From: Pseudomonadota bacterium
Lineage (GTDB): Bacteria; Pseudomonadota; Alphaproteobacteria; Rhodospirillales; UBA2165
Reading direction: 5' to 3'
NCBI GenBank assembly: GCA_027592155.1
Contig: JAQCKY010000192.1
Location: forward strand, 1 to 5,637
DNA length: 5,637 nt
The position numbers were made by a program, and so were the translations under genes. Below the pieces are notes generated by a model. The model was given only the letters and a program-made list of their open reading frames with translations. It ran no database searches and was not told where the DNA came from. How positions within the stretch are numbered: the first letter of the stretch is position 1; each line of letters begins with the position of its first letter. Below are positions 1 through 5,254 of this stretch, in pieces.

Positions 1-99
1 CTCGTCGGCCGCCTCGGCTGTCGACGCCGTCGCAAAGGCCGCAGCGGCGATAAAGCCGGCCGCCACAGTCTGTAGGATGGAGCGCTTTGAGAATGTCAT
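1..99 (-). CDS. N-terminus of a secreted protein, function unknown (partial)
   Basis: This is the start of a leftward gene of which only 33 codons lie in the window. The ATG is at 99-97 on the minus strand and the frame stays open to the edge. The peptide begins MTFSKRSILQ, with a basic n-region (K5, R6), then a hydrophobic stretch rich in Ala, Val, Ile and Phe (about residues 8-25), then a cleavage-like site after A30 (AEA|ADE). That is a textbook Sec signal peptide, so the product is probably periplasmic or exported (inference). No functional domain is visible, so no family can be named. No strong Shine-Dalgarno sequence precedes the ATG; the nearest purine-rich stretch is weak. The gene is divergent from the yqgE-like gene, with a 250-base spacer between them. 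Confidence 0.72.
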   Translation of the reverse strand, partial: MTFSKRSILQTVAAGFIAAAAFATASTAEAADE

Positions 100-349
100 C
101 TTGGTATCTGCCACTATTCAAGGACAAGGGGAGGATTATCGTTACAATATATAGGCTCAGATCGATAATGTTGAATAAACACCCCGAGAGATCACGTGAT
201 CTTTACCATTCAGTCGCCGTCAGGCCTATGATTCCGGGACATTTGCGCATCTCAGTCTATAAAGCCCAAGGATCGCAACAAATTCCATAATAGCTTGTGT
301 TTTATCGATCGACTGCCAATTTAAAAAGGATAACAGAACGGCGAATTAT
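100..349. promoter_or_regulatory. divergent intergenic region with promoters for both flanking genes
   Basis: These 250 bases separate two genes read away from each other, so both promoters should lie here. The DNA is more AT-rich than the genes on either side. Possible but unproven elements are TTGTGT (295-300) followed 17 bases later by AATTTA (318-323) for the rightward gene, and AT-rich stretches around 145-180 for the leftward gene. The most regular element is the palindrome at 189-202, listed separately. A 67-codon open frame crossing 87-290 overlaps the leftward gene, shows no family resemblance and is not considered a gene. Confidence 0.5.
189..202. promoter_or_regulatory. 14-bp perfect palindrome, candidate operator
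   Basis: AGATCACGTGATCT reads the same on both strands, with a CACGTG core. It sits in the spacer between two divergent genes, about 90 bases upstream of the leftward start and 147 bases upstream of the rightward start. Position and symmetry suit a dimeric transcription factor, but no regulator is identifiable. It has no loop and no T-tract, so it is not a terminator. Confidence 0.4.
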
Positions 350-925
350 ATGTCCGACGACGTTACAAATGAGAGCTTTTTGGCCGGCCAATTACTGATT
401 GCCATGCCCGGCATGCAAGACGAACGCTTTGCAAGATCAGTGATCTACATGTGTGCCCATAATGAAGAGGGCGCCATGGGGCTGGTGATCAACCAAGTTT
501 TGGAGTCCCTGACATTCCCCGATTTGTTGGAACAGCTGGAAATCGAGGAAGGCGACTTTGCCGATCGGGTTCGCGTGCATTTCGGCGGCCCCGTCGAGGC
601 TGGGCGCGGTTTCGTGCTGCACAGCACCGACTATGATCAGGAAGCCACTCTCCCGGTCGATGACGACATCGCGTTGACCGCGACCATCGATGTCTTGAAG
701 GCGATCACCAATGGAAAGGGTCCCCGCAAATGCCTGCTGGCTTTAGGCTACGCGGGCTGGGGTCCGGGACAGCTCGATTCCGAAATTCGCGCCAACGGCT
801 GGCTCCATGCCGAGGCGGATACGGATCTCGTCTTCGATCTCGACGCCGATACCAAATGGGAACGGGCGATCGCCAAAATCGGCATCGATCCCCGCATGTT
901 GTCCGACGAAGCGGGCCACGCTTAA
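350..925 (+). CDS. YqgE/AlgH family protein (UPF0301)
   Basis: This 191-residue protein is a full-length member of the YqgE/AlgH family (DUF179/UPF0301), whose usual size is about 185-200 residues. Family hallmarks appear in order: LAGQLLIAMPGMQDERF (residues 11-27), SVIYMCAH (30-37), GAMGLVIN (41-48), HFGGPVEAGRGFVLH (77-91), and GYAGWGPGQLDSEI (133-146). There is no signal peptide or membrane segment, so it should be cytoplasmic. The molecular function of the family is unsettled; AlgH was linked to alginate regulation in Pseudomonas, which does not transfer safely here. The ATG at 350 puts the conserved core at the usual distance from the N-terminus. The only purine-rich stretch upstream (AAAAAGGA, 323-330) is about 19 bases away, further than optimal. 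The next gene begins 99 bases downstream with its own strong ribosome site. Confidence 0.95.
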   Translation: MSDDVTNESFLAGQLLIAMPGMQDERFARSVIYMCAHNEEGAMGLVINQVLESLTFPDLLEQLEIEEGDFADRVRVHFGGPVEAGRGFVLHSTDYDQEATLPVDDDIALTATIDVLKAITNGKGPRKCLLALGYAGWGPGQLDSEIRANGWLHAEADTDLVFDLDADTKWERAIAKIGIDPRMLSDEAGHA

Positions 926-1010
926 CTGCGCCGCGCCGCATCTAACTAGGCATTGAGCCTCGCCCCATCATAGGGAATGATGATCCCGATCGACCCACCC
1001 GGGTTGAACG

Positions 1011-1020
1011 AGGAGGAGGT
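1011..1020 (+). promoter_or_regulatory. strong Shine-Dalgarno sequence fixing the dehydrogenase start
   Basis: AGGAGGAGGT ends four bases before the ATG at 1025, close to a full anti-16S match. It lies inside the longer open frame that could start at 977. That upstream ATG would add 16 residues with no family counterpart and has no ribosome site of its own, so 1025 is preferred. Confidence 0.85.
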
Positions 1021-1024
1021 CGCC

Positions 1025-1975
1025 ATGCCGAAAGTCGCCGTTACCAACGGGTTCATCACGATGTTGCCCGAGGTTATGGAAGAAATAAAAGCCCTGTATC
1101 CGGACACAAAATTCAATCTGGAGCGCGTGCGTTTCGACGAAGACGGGTTGATCGAGTTCTTGCAAGGCTATGAAGTTGTTCTAGCCGGGCTCGACCCCTT
1201 TACCGAGAAAGTGATTTCCAGCCTCCCCGATCTGAAGGTGATTTCCTGCTGCTCCGCCGGTGTCGATCACATCGATCCCGCCGTGCTCAAAAAATACAAC
1301 GTGCGCATGGGCTGGACGCCCGGGGTCAATAAATACTCGGTGTCCGAACTCGCCCTCAGTTTCATGATCAATCTGCTGCGCCAGGTGAACGAACAGAACG
1401 TCGCCCTCCGAAACGGCGAATGGCCCGGACGGCGTTTCGGCGCCCAATTGCGGGGCCGGACCGTCGGCATCCATGGCTGCGGTCACATCGGTCAGGAACT
1501 GGTAAAACTCCTGCAGCCCTTCGACGTCAAAATACTGGCCTGCGACCGGCTCGACTATTCCGACTTCTACAAGGAATACGGCGTGACCGAGGTCGAGCCC
1601 GAGGAACTCTGGGCCGAGTCAGAGCTGCTCAGCATCCATTTGTCGCGCAACAGCACAACCATCGGAATGTACAACGAAGAGGTGCTGGATAAATTGCGGC
1701 CCGGTATTTTCCTGATCCAAACCTCGCGGGGGCGGATGTTCGACGAGGTTGCCTTGAAGGAACGGCTGGAAGACGGGCGCATTGCCGGGGCGGCGTTCGA
1801 TGTCTTCGCGGTCGAGCCGATGACCGATTTCGGGCTGGCCGAATTGCCCAACTTTTTAGCCACGCCCCATATCGGCGGCAGCGCCCGGGAAGCGTGGATT
1901 GCCATGACCCGCGCCGGGATCAACGGCATTACCGATAACGCGATCCCCGAACCCGGCGTTTATCCGTACGACTGA
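1025..1975 (+). CDS. D-isomer-specific 2-hydroxyacid dehydrogenase, NAD-dependent
   Basis: This 316-residue cytosolic enzyme should reversibly oxidise a D-2-hydroxyacid to the 2-oxoacid, as in the phosphoglycerate/D-lactate/glyoxylate reductase superfamily. The Rossmann motif G151-C-G-H-I-G156 is followed by D174 (ILACDR) at the end of the second strand, which usually means NAD rather than NADP. The catalytic set is visible: R235 (TSRGR), E264 (FDVFAVEP) and H282 (TPHIGGS). The Arg-Glu spacing of 29 residues is the one common in this superfamily. The substrate-binding loop SAGVDHID (77-84) is also typical. Length is slightly short but complete, and there is no C-terminal ACT domain, so serine-type allostery is not expected. 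The stop is 33 bases before the thiamine-diphosphate enzyme, on the same strand, so the two are probably co-transcribed. The exact substrate cannot be assigned. Confidence 0.93.
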   Translation: MPKVAVTNGFITMLPEVMEEIKALYPDTKFNLERVRFDEDGLIEFLQGYEVVLAGLDPFTEKVISSLPDLKVISCCSAGVDHIDPAVLKKYNVRMGWTPGVNKYSVSELALSFMINLLRQVNEQNVALRNGEWPGRRFGAQLRGRTVGIHGCGHIGQELVKLLQPFDVKILACDRLDYSDFYKEYGVTEVEPEELWAESELLSIHLSRNSTTIGMYNEEVLDKLRPGIFLIQTSRGRMFDEVALKERLEDGRIAGAAFDVFAVEPMTDFGLAELPNFLATPHIGGSAREAWIAMTRAGINGITDNAIPEPGVYPYD

Positions 1976-2008
1976 TCGAAACACCATGATACGAGGGAGC
2001 GCATATCC

Positions 2009-3631
2009 ATGAACGGTGCCGAAATTATTGCCGCCATCCTTAAACAAGAGGGTACGGAATTTCTCGCCTGTTATCCCCGCAACCCTTTGATCGAGGCCTG
2101 TGCGAAAATCGATATCCGGCCGATCCTCTGCCGCCAGGAACGGGTCGGGGTCGGCATGGCCGACGGTTACAGCCGCACCCATATCGGCAAGCGCATCGGT
2201 GTCTTCGCCGCGCAAGGCGGGCCGGGGATCGAAAATGCCTTTGCCGGTGTGGCCCAGGCTTACTCCGAGAACGTGCCCCTGCTGGTCGTGCCCGGCGGCG
2301 GGCCGCTCAACCGACAGAACGTCCGGCCGGTCTTCAGCGCCGTCGATAATTTCCATCACATCACCAAATGGGCGACCCGCGTCGTCGATGTGCAAACGCT
2401 CCCCGACATCATGCACCGGGCCTTTCATCAAATGCGGACCGGTAAATCCGGTCCCGTCCTGCTCGAGATGCCCAACGAAATCTGGGAAGCCGAATATCAG
2501 GGTGAGCTTGCCTACAACGTCGTGCCCGTCTATCGCAGCGCCCCCGACCCCGCCAATATAGAGGCGGCGGCCAAAATTCTCGCCGAAGCCGAAGCGCCGG
2601 TGATCTTTGCCGGGGCCGGGATCTTGCGGGCCGAAGCGACCGACGTGCTGGTGGCCTTCGCCGAGGCCTCGAACATTCCGGTCCTGACCACCAATCCGGG
2701 CAAGAGCGCCTTTCCCGAAAACCATCCTCTGGCCCTCGGCAGCTCGGTGGTCTCCGCGCCGAAGATGCTGAGCCAGTATCTCAAAGCAGCCGATGTGGTC
2801 TTCGCGGTCGGCTCCAGCCTGACCAAGACCCCCTTCGGCCCCAACGTGCCGCCGGGAAAACGCATCATTCATTCGACCAACCATGAAGACGACATCAACA
2901 AGGATTACCGCGTCGAACTGGCACTTCTCGGCGATGCCGCCTTGACTCTCGAAAATATGACGGCGGCGATCAAGGGCCGGACGATCAAGGATCGGGGCGA
3001 TGTCGCTGGTGCGGTTCAAGCGGTCAAAACGGAATGGCTGGCCGAATGGAATCCGCAATTGGTTTCCGACGAGCAGCCGATCAATCCCTACCGGGTCATC
3101 AACGACATGCTCAACACCGTCGATGTCGCCAATACGATCATGACCCACGATTCGGGGAGCCCCCGGGAGCAAATCCACCCCTTCTGGGAGACGACGACGC
3201 CCCGCAGCTATATGGGCTGGGGTAAATCGACGCAGTTGGGTCACGGATTGGGATTGACCATGGGCGCGAAGCTCGCCGCGCCCGATAAGCTCTGCATTCA
3301 CATCCTGGGCGATTCGGCGATCGGCATGGTCGGCATGGATCTGGAAACCGCTGCGCGGGCCGGCATCGCCATTCTCACCATCGTCCTCAACAACGGCATC
3401 ATGGCCGCCGAACGCTCGGTCTTGAAAGTCTCGGATGAGAAATACGGCTCGATGGATGTCGGCGGCAATTACCAGCCCTTGGCCGAGGCGCTCGGGGTCA
3501 AAGCCTGGCGCGTCACCGATCCGGCTGATTTTATCGGTGTGTTGAAAGAGGCCATCGCCGTCACCGAATCCGGCGCCCCCGCCTTGATCGAATGCATGTC
3601 CAAGGAATGCCAGGATTTCTCGCGCTACTAG
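2009..3631 (+). CDS. thiamine-diphosphate-dependent enzyme, acetolactate synthase/decarboxylase-like
   Basis: This 540-residue protein has the three-domain layout of the IlvB/pyruvate oxidase/benzoylformate decarboxylase superfamily. The N-terminal pyrimidine-binding domain carries the glutamate that activates the cofactor, E44 (CRQERVGVGMADGYSR), plus GGPGIENAF (70-78). The middle domain follows, with the typical AEAPVIFAGAGI segment (194-205). The C-terminal pyrophosphate domain has the metal/ThDP motif starting at G434-D435 and ending at N461-N462, with normal spacing, but the third residue is Ser (GDS) rather than the usual Gly (GDG). Expected chemistry is decarboxylation or carboligation of a 2-oxoacid. 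It is not clearly acetolactate synthase: no regulatory subunit gene lies nearby, and the partner is a 2-hydroxyacid dehydrogenase 33 bases upstream. A GAGGGAG ribosome site (1993-1999) lies nine bases before the ATG. The substrate is unknown. Confidence 0.93.
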   Translation: MNGAEIIAAILKQEGTEFLACYPRNPLIEACAKIDIRPILCRQERVGVGMADGYSRTHIGKRIGVFAAQGGPGIENAFAGVAQAYSENVPLLVVPGGGPLNRQNVRPVFSAVDNFHHITKWATRVVDVQTLPDIMHRAFHQMRTGKSGPVLLEMPNEIWEAEYQGELAYNVVPVYRSAPDPANIEAAAKILAEAEAPVIFAGAGILRAEATDVLVAFAEASNIPVLTTNPGKSAFPENHPLALGSSVVSAPKMLSQYLKAADVVFAVGSSLTKTPFGPNVPPGKRIIHSTNHEDDINKDYRVELALLGDAALTLENMTAAIKGRTIKDRGDVAGAVQAVKTEWLAEWNPQLVSDEQPINPYRVINDMLNTVDVANTIMTHDSGSPREQIHPFWETTTPRSYMGWGKSTQLGHGLGLTMGAKLAAPDKLCIHILGDSAIGMVGMDLETAARAGIAILTIVLNNGIMAAERSVLKVSDEKYGSMDVGGNYQPLAEALGVKAWRVTDPADFIGVLKEAIAVTESGAPALIECMSKECQDFSRY

Positions 3632-3756
3632 GCGCCCCGCCGGCCATCTACGGCGATCCATGGGGCCGTATTGATCGCCCCGGCTGTTGTCCAGCGGCGG
3701 GAGCCATGGCATGGTCGGCGAAATGCCGATTGGATTAGAATTTAAGGAGCAGCGAC
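3632..3756 (+). other. operon spacer with a weak inverted repeat and ribosome binding site
   Basis: This 125-base spacer separates the thiamine-diphosphate gene from the start of the third gene. It holds a 7-bp inverted repeat, GGCGATC (3652-3658) and GATCGCC (3673-3679), with a 14-base loop. There is no T-tract, so it does not look like an intrinsic terminator. Near the end, AAGGAG (3744-3749) is a good Shine-Dalgarno sequence seven bases before the ATG at 3757. The base composition turns AT-rich from about 3731. Confidence 0.5.
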
Positions 3757-3819
3757 ATGGCTGATCAAATCGAACTGGAAGTCTTCACCGACTACGTTTG
3801 ACCATGGTGTTATCTCAGT
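3757..3819 (+). pseudogene. DsbA/FrnE-like thiol oxidoreductase, 5' remnant with TGA at the first active-site Cys
   Basis: The ATG at 3757 follows AAGGAG by seven bases and opens MADQIELEVFTDYV, then TGA (3799-3801), then in the same frame PWCYLS (3802-3819). In the DsbA-family group that includes FrnE and 2-hydroxychromene-2-carboxylate isomerase, the first strand is followed by the active site CPWC, commonly V-CPWCY-[LI]-[GS]. Here everything matches except that the first Cys codon is TGA. After AGT (3817-3819) similarity ends; the frame runs through AT-rich codons to another TGA at 3859. So only about 21 codons of a protein normally around 200 residues remain. The gene is probably the third member of the upstream operon, cut by inserted DNA. 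Simplest reading: a decayed remnant with a nonsense change. Alternative: TGA as selenocysteine in an ancestral U-x-x-C protein. Confidence 0.7.
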
Positions 3820-3855
3820 CTAAGTAAATTGTTTATTATCAATGAGTTGCACCAT
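3804..3855 (+). other. imperfect nested stem-loop directly after the in-frame TGA
   Basis: ATGGTG (3804-3809) pairs with CACCAT (3850-3855); CTCA (3814-3817) pairs with TGAG (3843-3846); AGTAAA (3823-3828) pairs with TTTATT (3832-3837, one G-U) around a TTG loop. Internal loops of 4x3 and 5x5 bases separate the helices. The hairpin begins two bases after the TGA, the place where a bacterial SECIS would be, but the small AT-rich apical stem and the G at the third loop position do not fit the usual SECIS shape well. It may equally be part of an inserted element's end. Confidence 0.35.
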
Positions 3856-3899
3856 TTTTGATTTCTAACGCGCCTAATAGTTATCAATAGATTGCAGGC
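3820..3899. other. AT-rich junction between broken oxidoreductase gene and transposase remnant
   Basis: About 80 bases with stops in the forward frames and no recognisable gene. This is where the GC-rich operon sequence gives way to AT-rich DNA, so an insertion or deletion breakpoint probably lies at or near 3820. It contains two copies of TTATCAAT (3836-3843 and 3881-3888), 45 bases apart; their meaning is unclear. No intact insertion-sequence end could be identified. Confidence 0.45.
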
Positions 3900-4112
3900 A
3901 TGGGGAGCGAGGCCTATAATCAGTCAGCCCTGGATCGCAAGAAGATCGAGATGCTTTTCGGTGATGTAAAACACAATCTCGGGCTCACCCGGCTCCGACT
4001 GCGCGGCCTGACCGGGGCCCGTGACGAGTTCCACCTCGTCGCAATCATACAAAACCTCAGGAGACTGGCGAAACTAACGGCGATACCGCCACCAGGGCGC
4101 ATGCTCGCCTGA
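3900..4112 (+). pseudogene. transposase C-terminal remnant, IS1182-like
   Basis: The 70-residue frame matches the conserved C-terminal block of IS1182-type DDE transposases: DRKKIEMLFGDVKH (residues 12-25), LTRLRLRGLTGARDEF (29-44), and IIQNLRRLAKL (49-59). E17 in RKKIEMLF is probably the last acidic residue of the DDE triad (family knowledge). A full transposase of this type is about 450-500 residues, so over 80 percent is missing from the 5' side. The in-frame TAG at 3888-3890 and the AT-rich junction upstream show it is not simply mis-started. The ATG at 3900 is fortuitous and there is no ribosome site. The protein cannot be an active transposase. It marks an old insertion-sequence copy next to the broken dsbA-like gene. 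Confidence 0.85.
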
Positions 4113-4155
4113 TCCGATGCACAAAAGACCGCTGAAAACAGAAAAAACACACAAG

Positions 4156-4179
4156 CCGCCCCGGATTAAACCGAGGCGG
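4156..4179. terminator. GC-rich hairpin after the transposase remnant, possible terminator
   Basis: CCGCC (4156-4160) pairs with GGCGG (4175-4179) and CGG (4162-4164) pairs with CCG (4171-4173), with one C/A mismatch and an ATTAAA loop. It lies 43 bases after the transposase stop. No T-tract follows on the plus strand. Read on the minus strand, the stem is followed by a T-rich stretch (the A-rich run 4133-4148), so it could terminate leftward transcription. Confidence 0.4.
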
Positions 4180-4186
4180 AACCAAA

Positions 4187-4213
4187 ATGTCCGCTACTAC
4201 TAATAGCGGACAT
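4187..4213. repeat. perfect 10-bp inverted repeat with 7-base loop
   Basis: ATGTCCGCTA (4187-4196) and TAGCGGACAT (4204-4213) are exact reverse complements around CTACTAA. The arms are not GC-only and no T-tract follows, so a terminator is unlikely. It stands seven bases after the GC-rich hairpin and may belong to the 3' part of the insertion sequence or be an independent palindromic repeat. Confidence 0.6.
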
Positions 4214-4326
4214 AGGAAATCTTACCAAAATCCGAGTTCTTCAACACCCTCAGCCATAAGCAGACTCTAGGTTTCCAGTATCCCAGCCGCCATAGAGATG
4301 GAATCATCGTCCTTATTAGAATTTAA

Positions 4327-4355
4327 TTAGATTATCGCTGAGCGACGGATAAAAT
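4327..4355 (+). promoter_or_regulatory. possible promoter with embedded palindrome
   Basis: TTAGAT (4327-4332) and TAAAAT (4350-4355) are spaced by 17 bases. The -10 matches TATAAT at five of six positions; the -35 is weak. Between them lies TCGCT-G-AGCGA (4335-4345), a perfect interrupted palindrome where a repressor could block RNA polymerase. It would drive the exported split-barrel gene 110 bases downstream. This is pattern-based only. Confidence 0.28.
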
Positions 4356-4465
4356 AATTCTATAACCAAATCTAAATCGACGGAGGGGAGGGTCCTATTA
4401 CGAAGCTTCATGACCCCGGTAATTTCCCCATCCCGTTCCAAATCTCAGGATAAAGGATCAAATAA

Positions 4466-4999
4466 ATGAAGTTTTCAAAGATTGCTTTGATCGCCACTTG
4501 TTTTGCCTTCGCATTTTCAATGATGAGTGTCACGGCAGAGGCGCAAAAACGGGGCAATAAGGGCGATCATCCTGGCTTCGTGCACATTGTTGACGATAAG
4601 ACGTTGGTTGTGCCGGACCGTGCCGGTAACAATCGATTGGATTCGTTGCAAAACATCCTTCGAAATCCTGCCGTCGGATTGCTGTTCCTGATACCGGGCA
4701 TCGGTGAGGTGCTGCGTGTGAATGGCAAAGCAGAAATAACGGACGACCCAAATATTCTCGATGCCATGGCAGTCAAAGGGAAAGTACCGAAAACCGGAAT
4801 CATCATAAATATCGAAGAAGTATTCTATTCCTGTGCTCGCTCTTTGCTTCGATCACGCGCATGGGAGGAAGATGCAAAGCTCGACAAAAGAGCTGTGCCA
4901 TCGCCAGCGCAGGTGCATGCCGAGCGAACCAAAGGTGACGAAGCAGAGTTAAGCGCCGGGTACGAACAGCACATCGGCAGTTTATACGAAAATCACTAA
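4466..4999 (+). CDS. exported, N-terminally replaced FMN-binding split-barrel (PPOX-like) protein
   Basis: This 177-residue product has two parts. Residues 1-26 are a classic Sec signal peptide: K2 and K5, a hydrophobic core IALIATCFAFAFSMM, and a cut site after AEA (24-26). From about residue 32 it matches the pyridoxamine 5'-phosphate oxidase-like FMN-binding family (as far as I recall, the DR2398 type): KGDHPGFVHIVDDKTLVVPDR (32-52), GNNRLDSLQNILRNPAVGLLF (54-74), LRVNGKAEI (83-91), CARSLLRSRAW (123-133), and the family-like tail AELSAGYEQHIGSLY (160-174). Members usually have about 50 more residues before the PGFV segment, forming the first strands of the barrel; here the signal peptide takes their place. 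A ribosome site, AAAGGA (4452-4457), lies eight bases before the ATG. FMN binding and activity are doubtful. It may be a new exported flavoprotein or a rearrangement product beside mobile DNA. Confidence 0.75.
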   Translation: MKFSKIALIATCFAFAFSMMSVTAEAQKRGNKGDHPGFVHIVDDKTLVVPDRAGNNRLDSLQNILRNPAVGLLFLIPGIGEVLRVNGKAEITDDPNILDAMAVKGKVPKTGIIINIEEVFYSCARSLLRSRAWEEDAKLDKRAVPSPAQVHAERTKGDEAELSAGYEQHIGSLYENH

Positions 5000-5233
5000 A
5001 CTTTGCCGTTCCGAACGTCAGATTTCGGCGTGACTTTCTATTCGATGTCCGAGACGGGTCCAGGCTGTGTGAAAACGCTGTGTAGATTTTTCTTAAGACG
5101 CGGTTGCGAAATTGACGGGCTTTTTGGCGCGGCTTTTCCTGTTTTTGGTTTTTGATCGCCGGTGCGGGTTTGTGAGCCCGATATTGCATTTCTTGGCACT
5201 ATTTTGCCGGAGATCGGCACCAGGCATCGGTGA
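5000..5233. other. noncoding stretch before the integrase fragment
   Basis: These 234 bases hold no gene I can support. Several overlapping frames on both strands are open but low-complexity and show no family motif. A TGA at 5231-5233 closes the integrase frame on its left. The stretch is T-rich on the plus strand around 5085-5160. An IS-end-like sequence at 5057-5080 is listed separately. Missing integrase N-terminal sequence was looked for in the other frames and not recognised. Confidence 0.5.
5057..5080. mobile_element. possible insertion-sequence end
   Basis: The stretch beginning GGTCCAGGCTGTGTGAAAAC resembles the terminal inverted repeats of several transposon families, which often carry GTGTGAAAAC near the tip. 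This rests on general resemblance only. No inverted partner (GTTTTCACACAGCC) occurs elsewhere in the window, so the element's other end is lost or outside. Confidence 0.22.
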
Positions 5234-5254
5234 CGAGCGCCTAACGACATTGAA

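Larger units (their letters stand above)
4113..4465. other. intergenic region with hairpins and a possible promoter
   Basis: No convincing gene lies in this 353-base stretch. Its left part holds two hairpins (4156-4179 and 4187-4213). Its middle is AT-rich and holds a possible promoter with a palindrome (4327-4355). The right part has a purine run, GGAGGGGAGGG (4382-4392), and the ribosome site AAAGGA (4452-4457) of the next gene. A 19-codon frame, ATG at 4410 to TGA at 4467-4469, overlaps the next start as ATGA. Its only Shine-Dalgarno-like sequence is some 17 bases away, so it is not annotated as a gene. Confidence 0.55.

Noticed and set aside
87..290. A 67-codon plus-strand frame in the divergent spacer
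   Set aside because: It overlaps the leftward signal-peptide gene, has no ribosome site and no recognisable sequence, and covers the probable promoters.
977..1024. An upstream ATG giving the dehydrogenase 16 more residues
   Set aside because: The extension covers the strong Shine-Dalgarno sequence at 1011-1020, has no ribosome site of its own, and family proteins begin at the MPKVAV-like strand.
3652..3679. Inverted repeat GGCGATC/GATCGCC as a terminator after the thiamine-diphosphate gene
   Set aside because: Seven base pairs, a 14-base loop and no T-tract; the downstream ribosome site suggests transcription continued into the third gene.
1856..3712. A 618-codon open frame on the minus strand, longer than the gene opposite it
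   Set aside because: It lies antisense to the thiamine-diphosphate gene, whose family motifs are unmistakable on the plus strand. Its residues are a His/Asp/Arg/Gly-rich mixture typical of the reverse reading of GC-rich codons, with no family motif.
3734..4326. A 12-base direct repeat, ATTAGAATTTAA, at 3734-3745 and 4315-4326
   Set aside because: It flanks the transposase remnant and so looked like a target-site duplication, but about one repeated 12-mer is expected by chance in a window this size, and AT-rich words recur more often.
4410..4469. A 19-codon frame overlapping the exported protein's start as ATGA, a possible leader peptide
   Set aside because: The only ribosome-site-like stretch is about 17 bases away, and the peptide shows no feature typical of a leader.
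3632..5254. A tRNA gene or attachment repeat explaining integrase-driven insertion
   Set aside because: No cloverleaf-like sequence or T-arm motif and no long direct repeat was seen between the operon and the integrase fragment.
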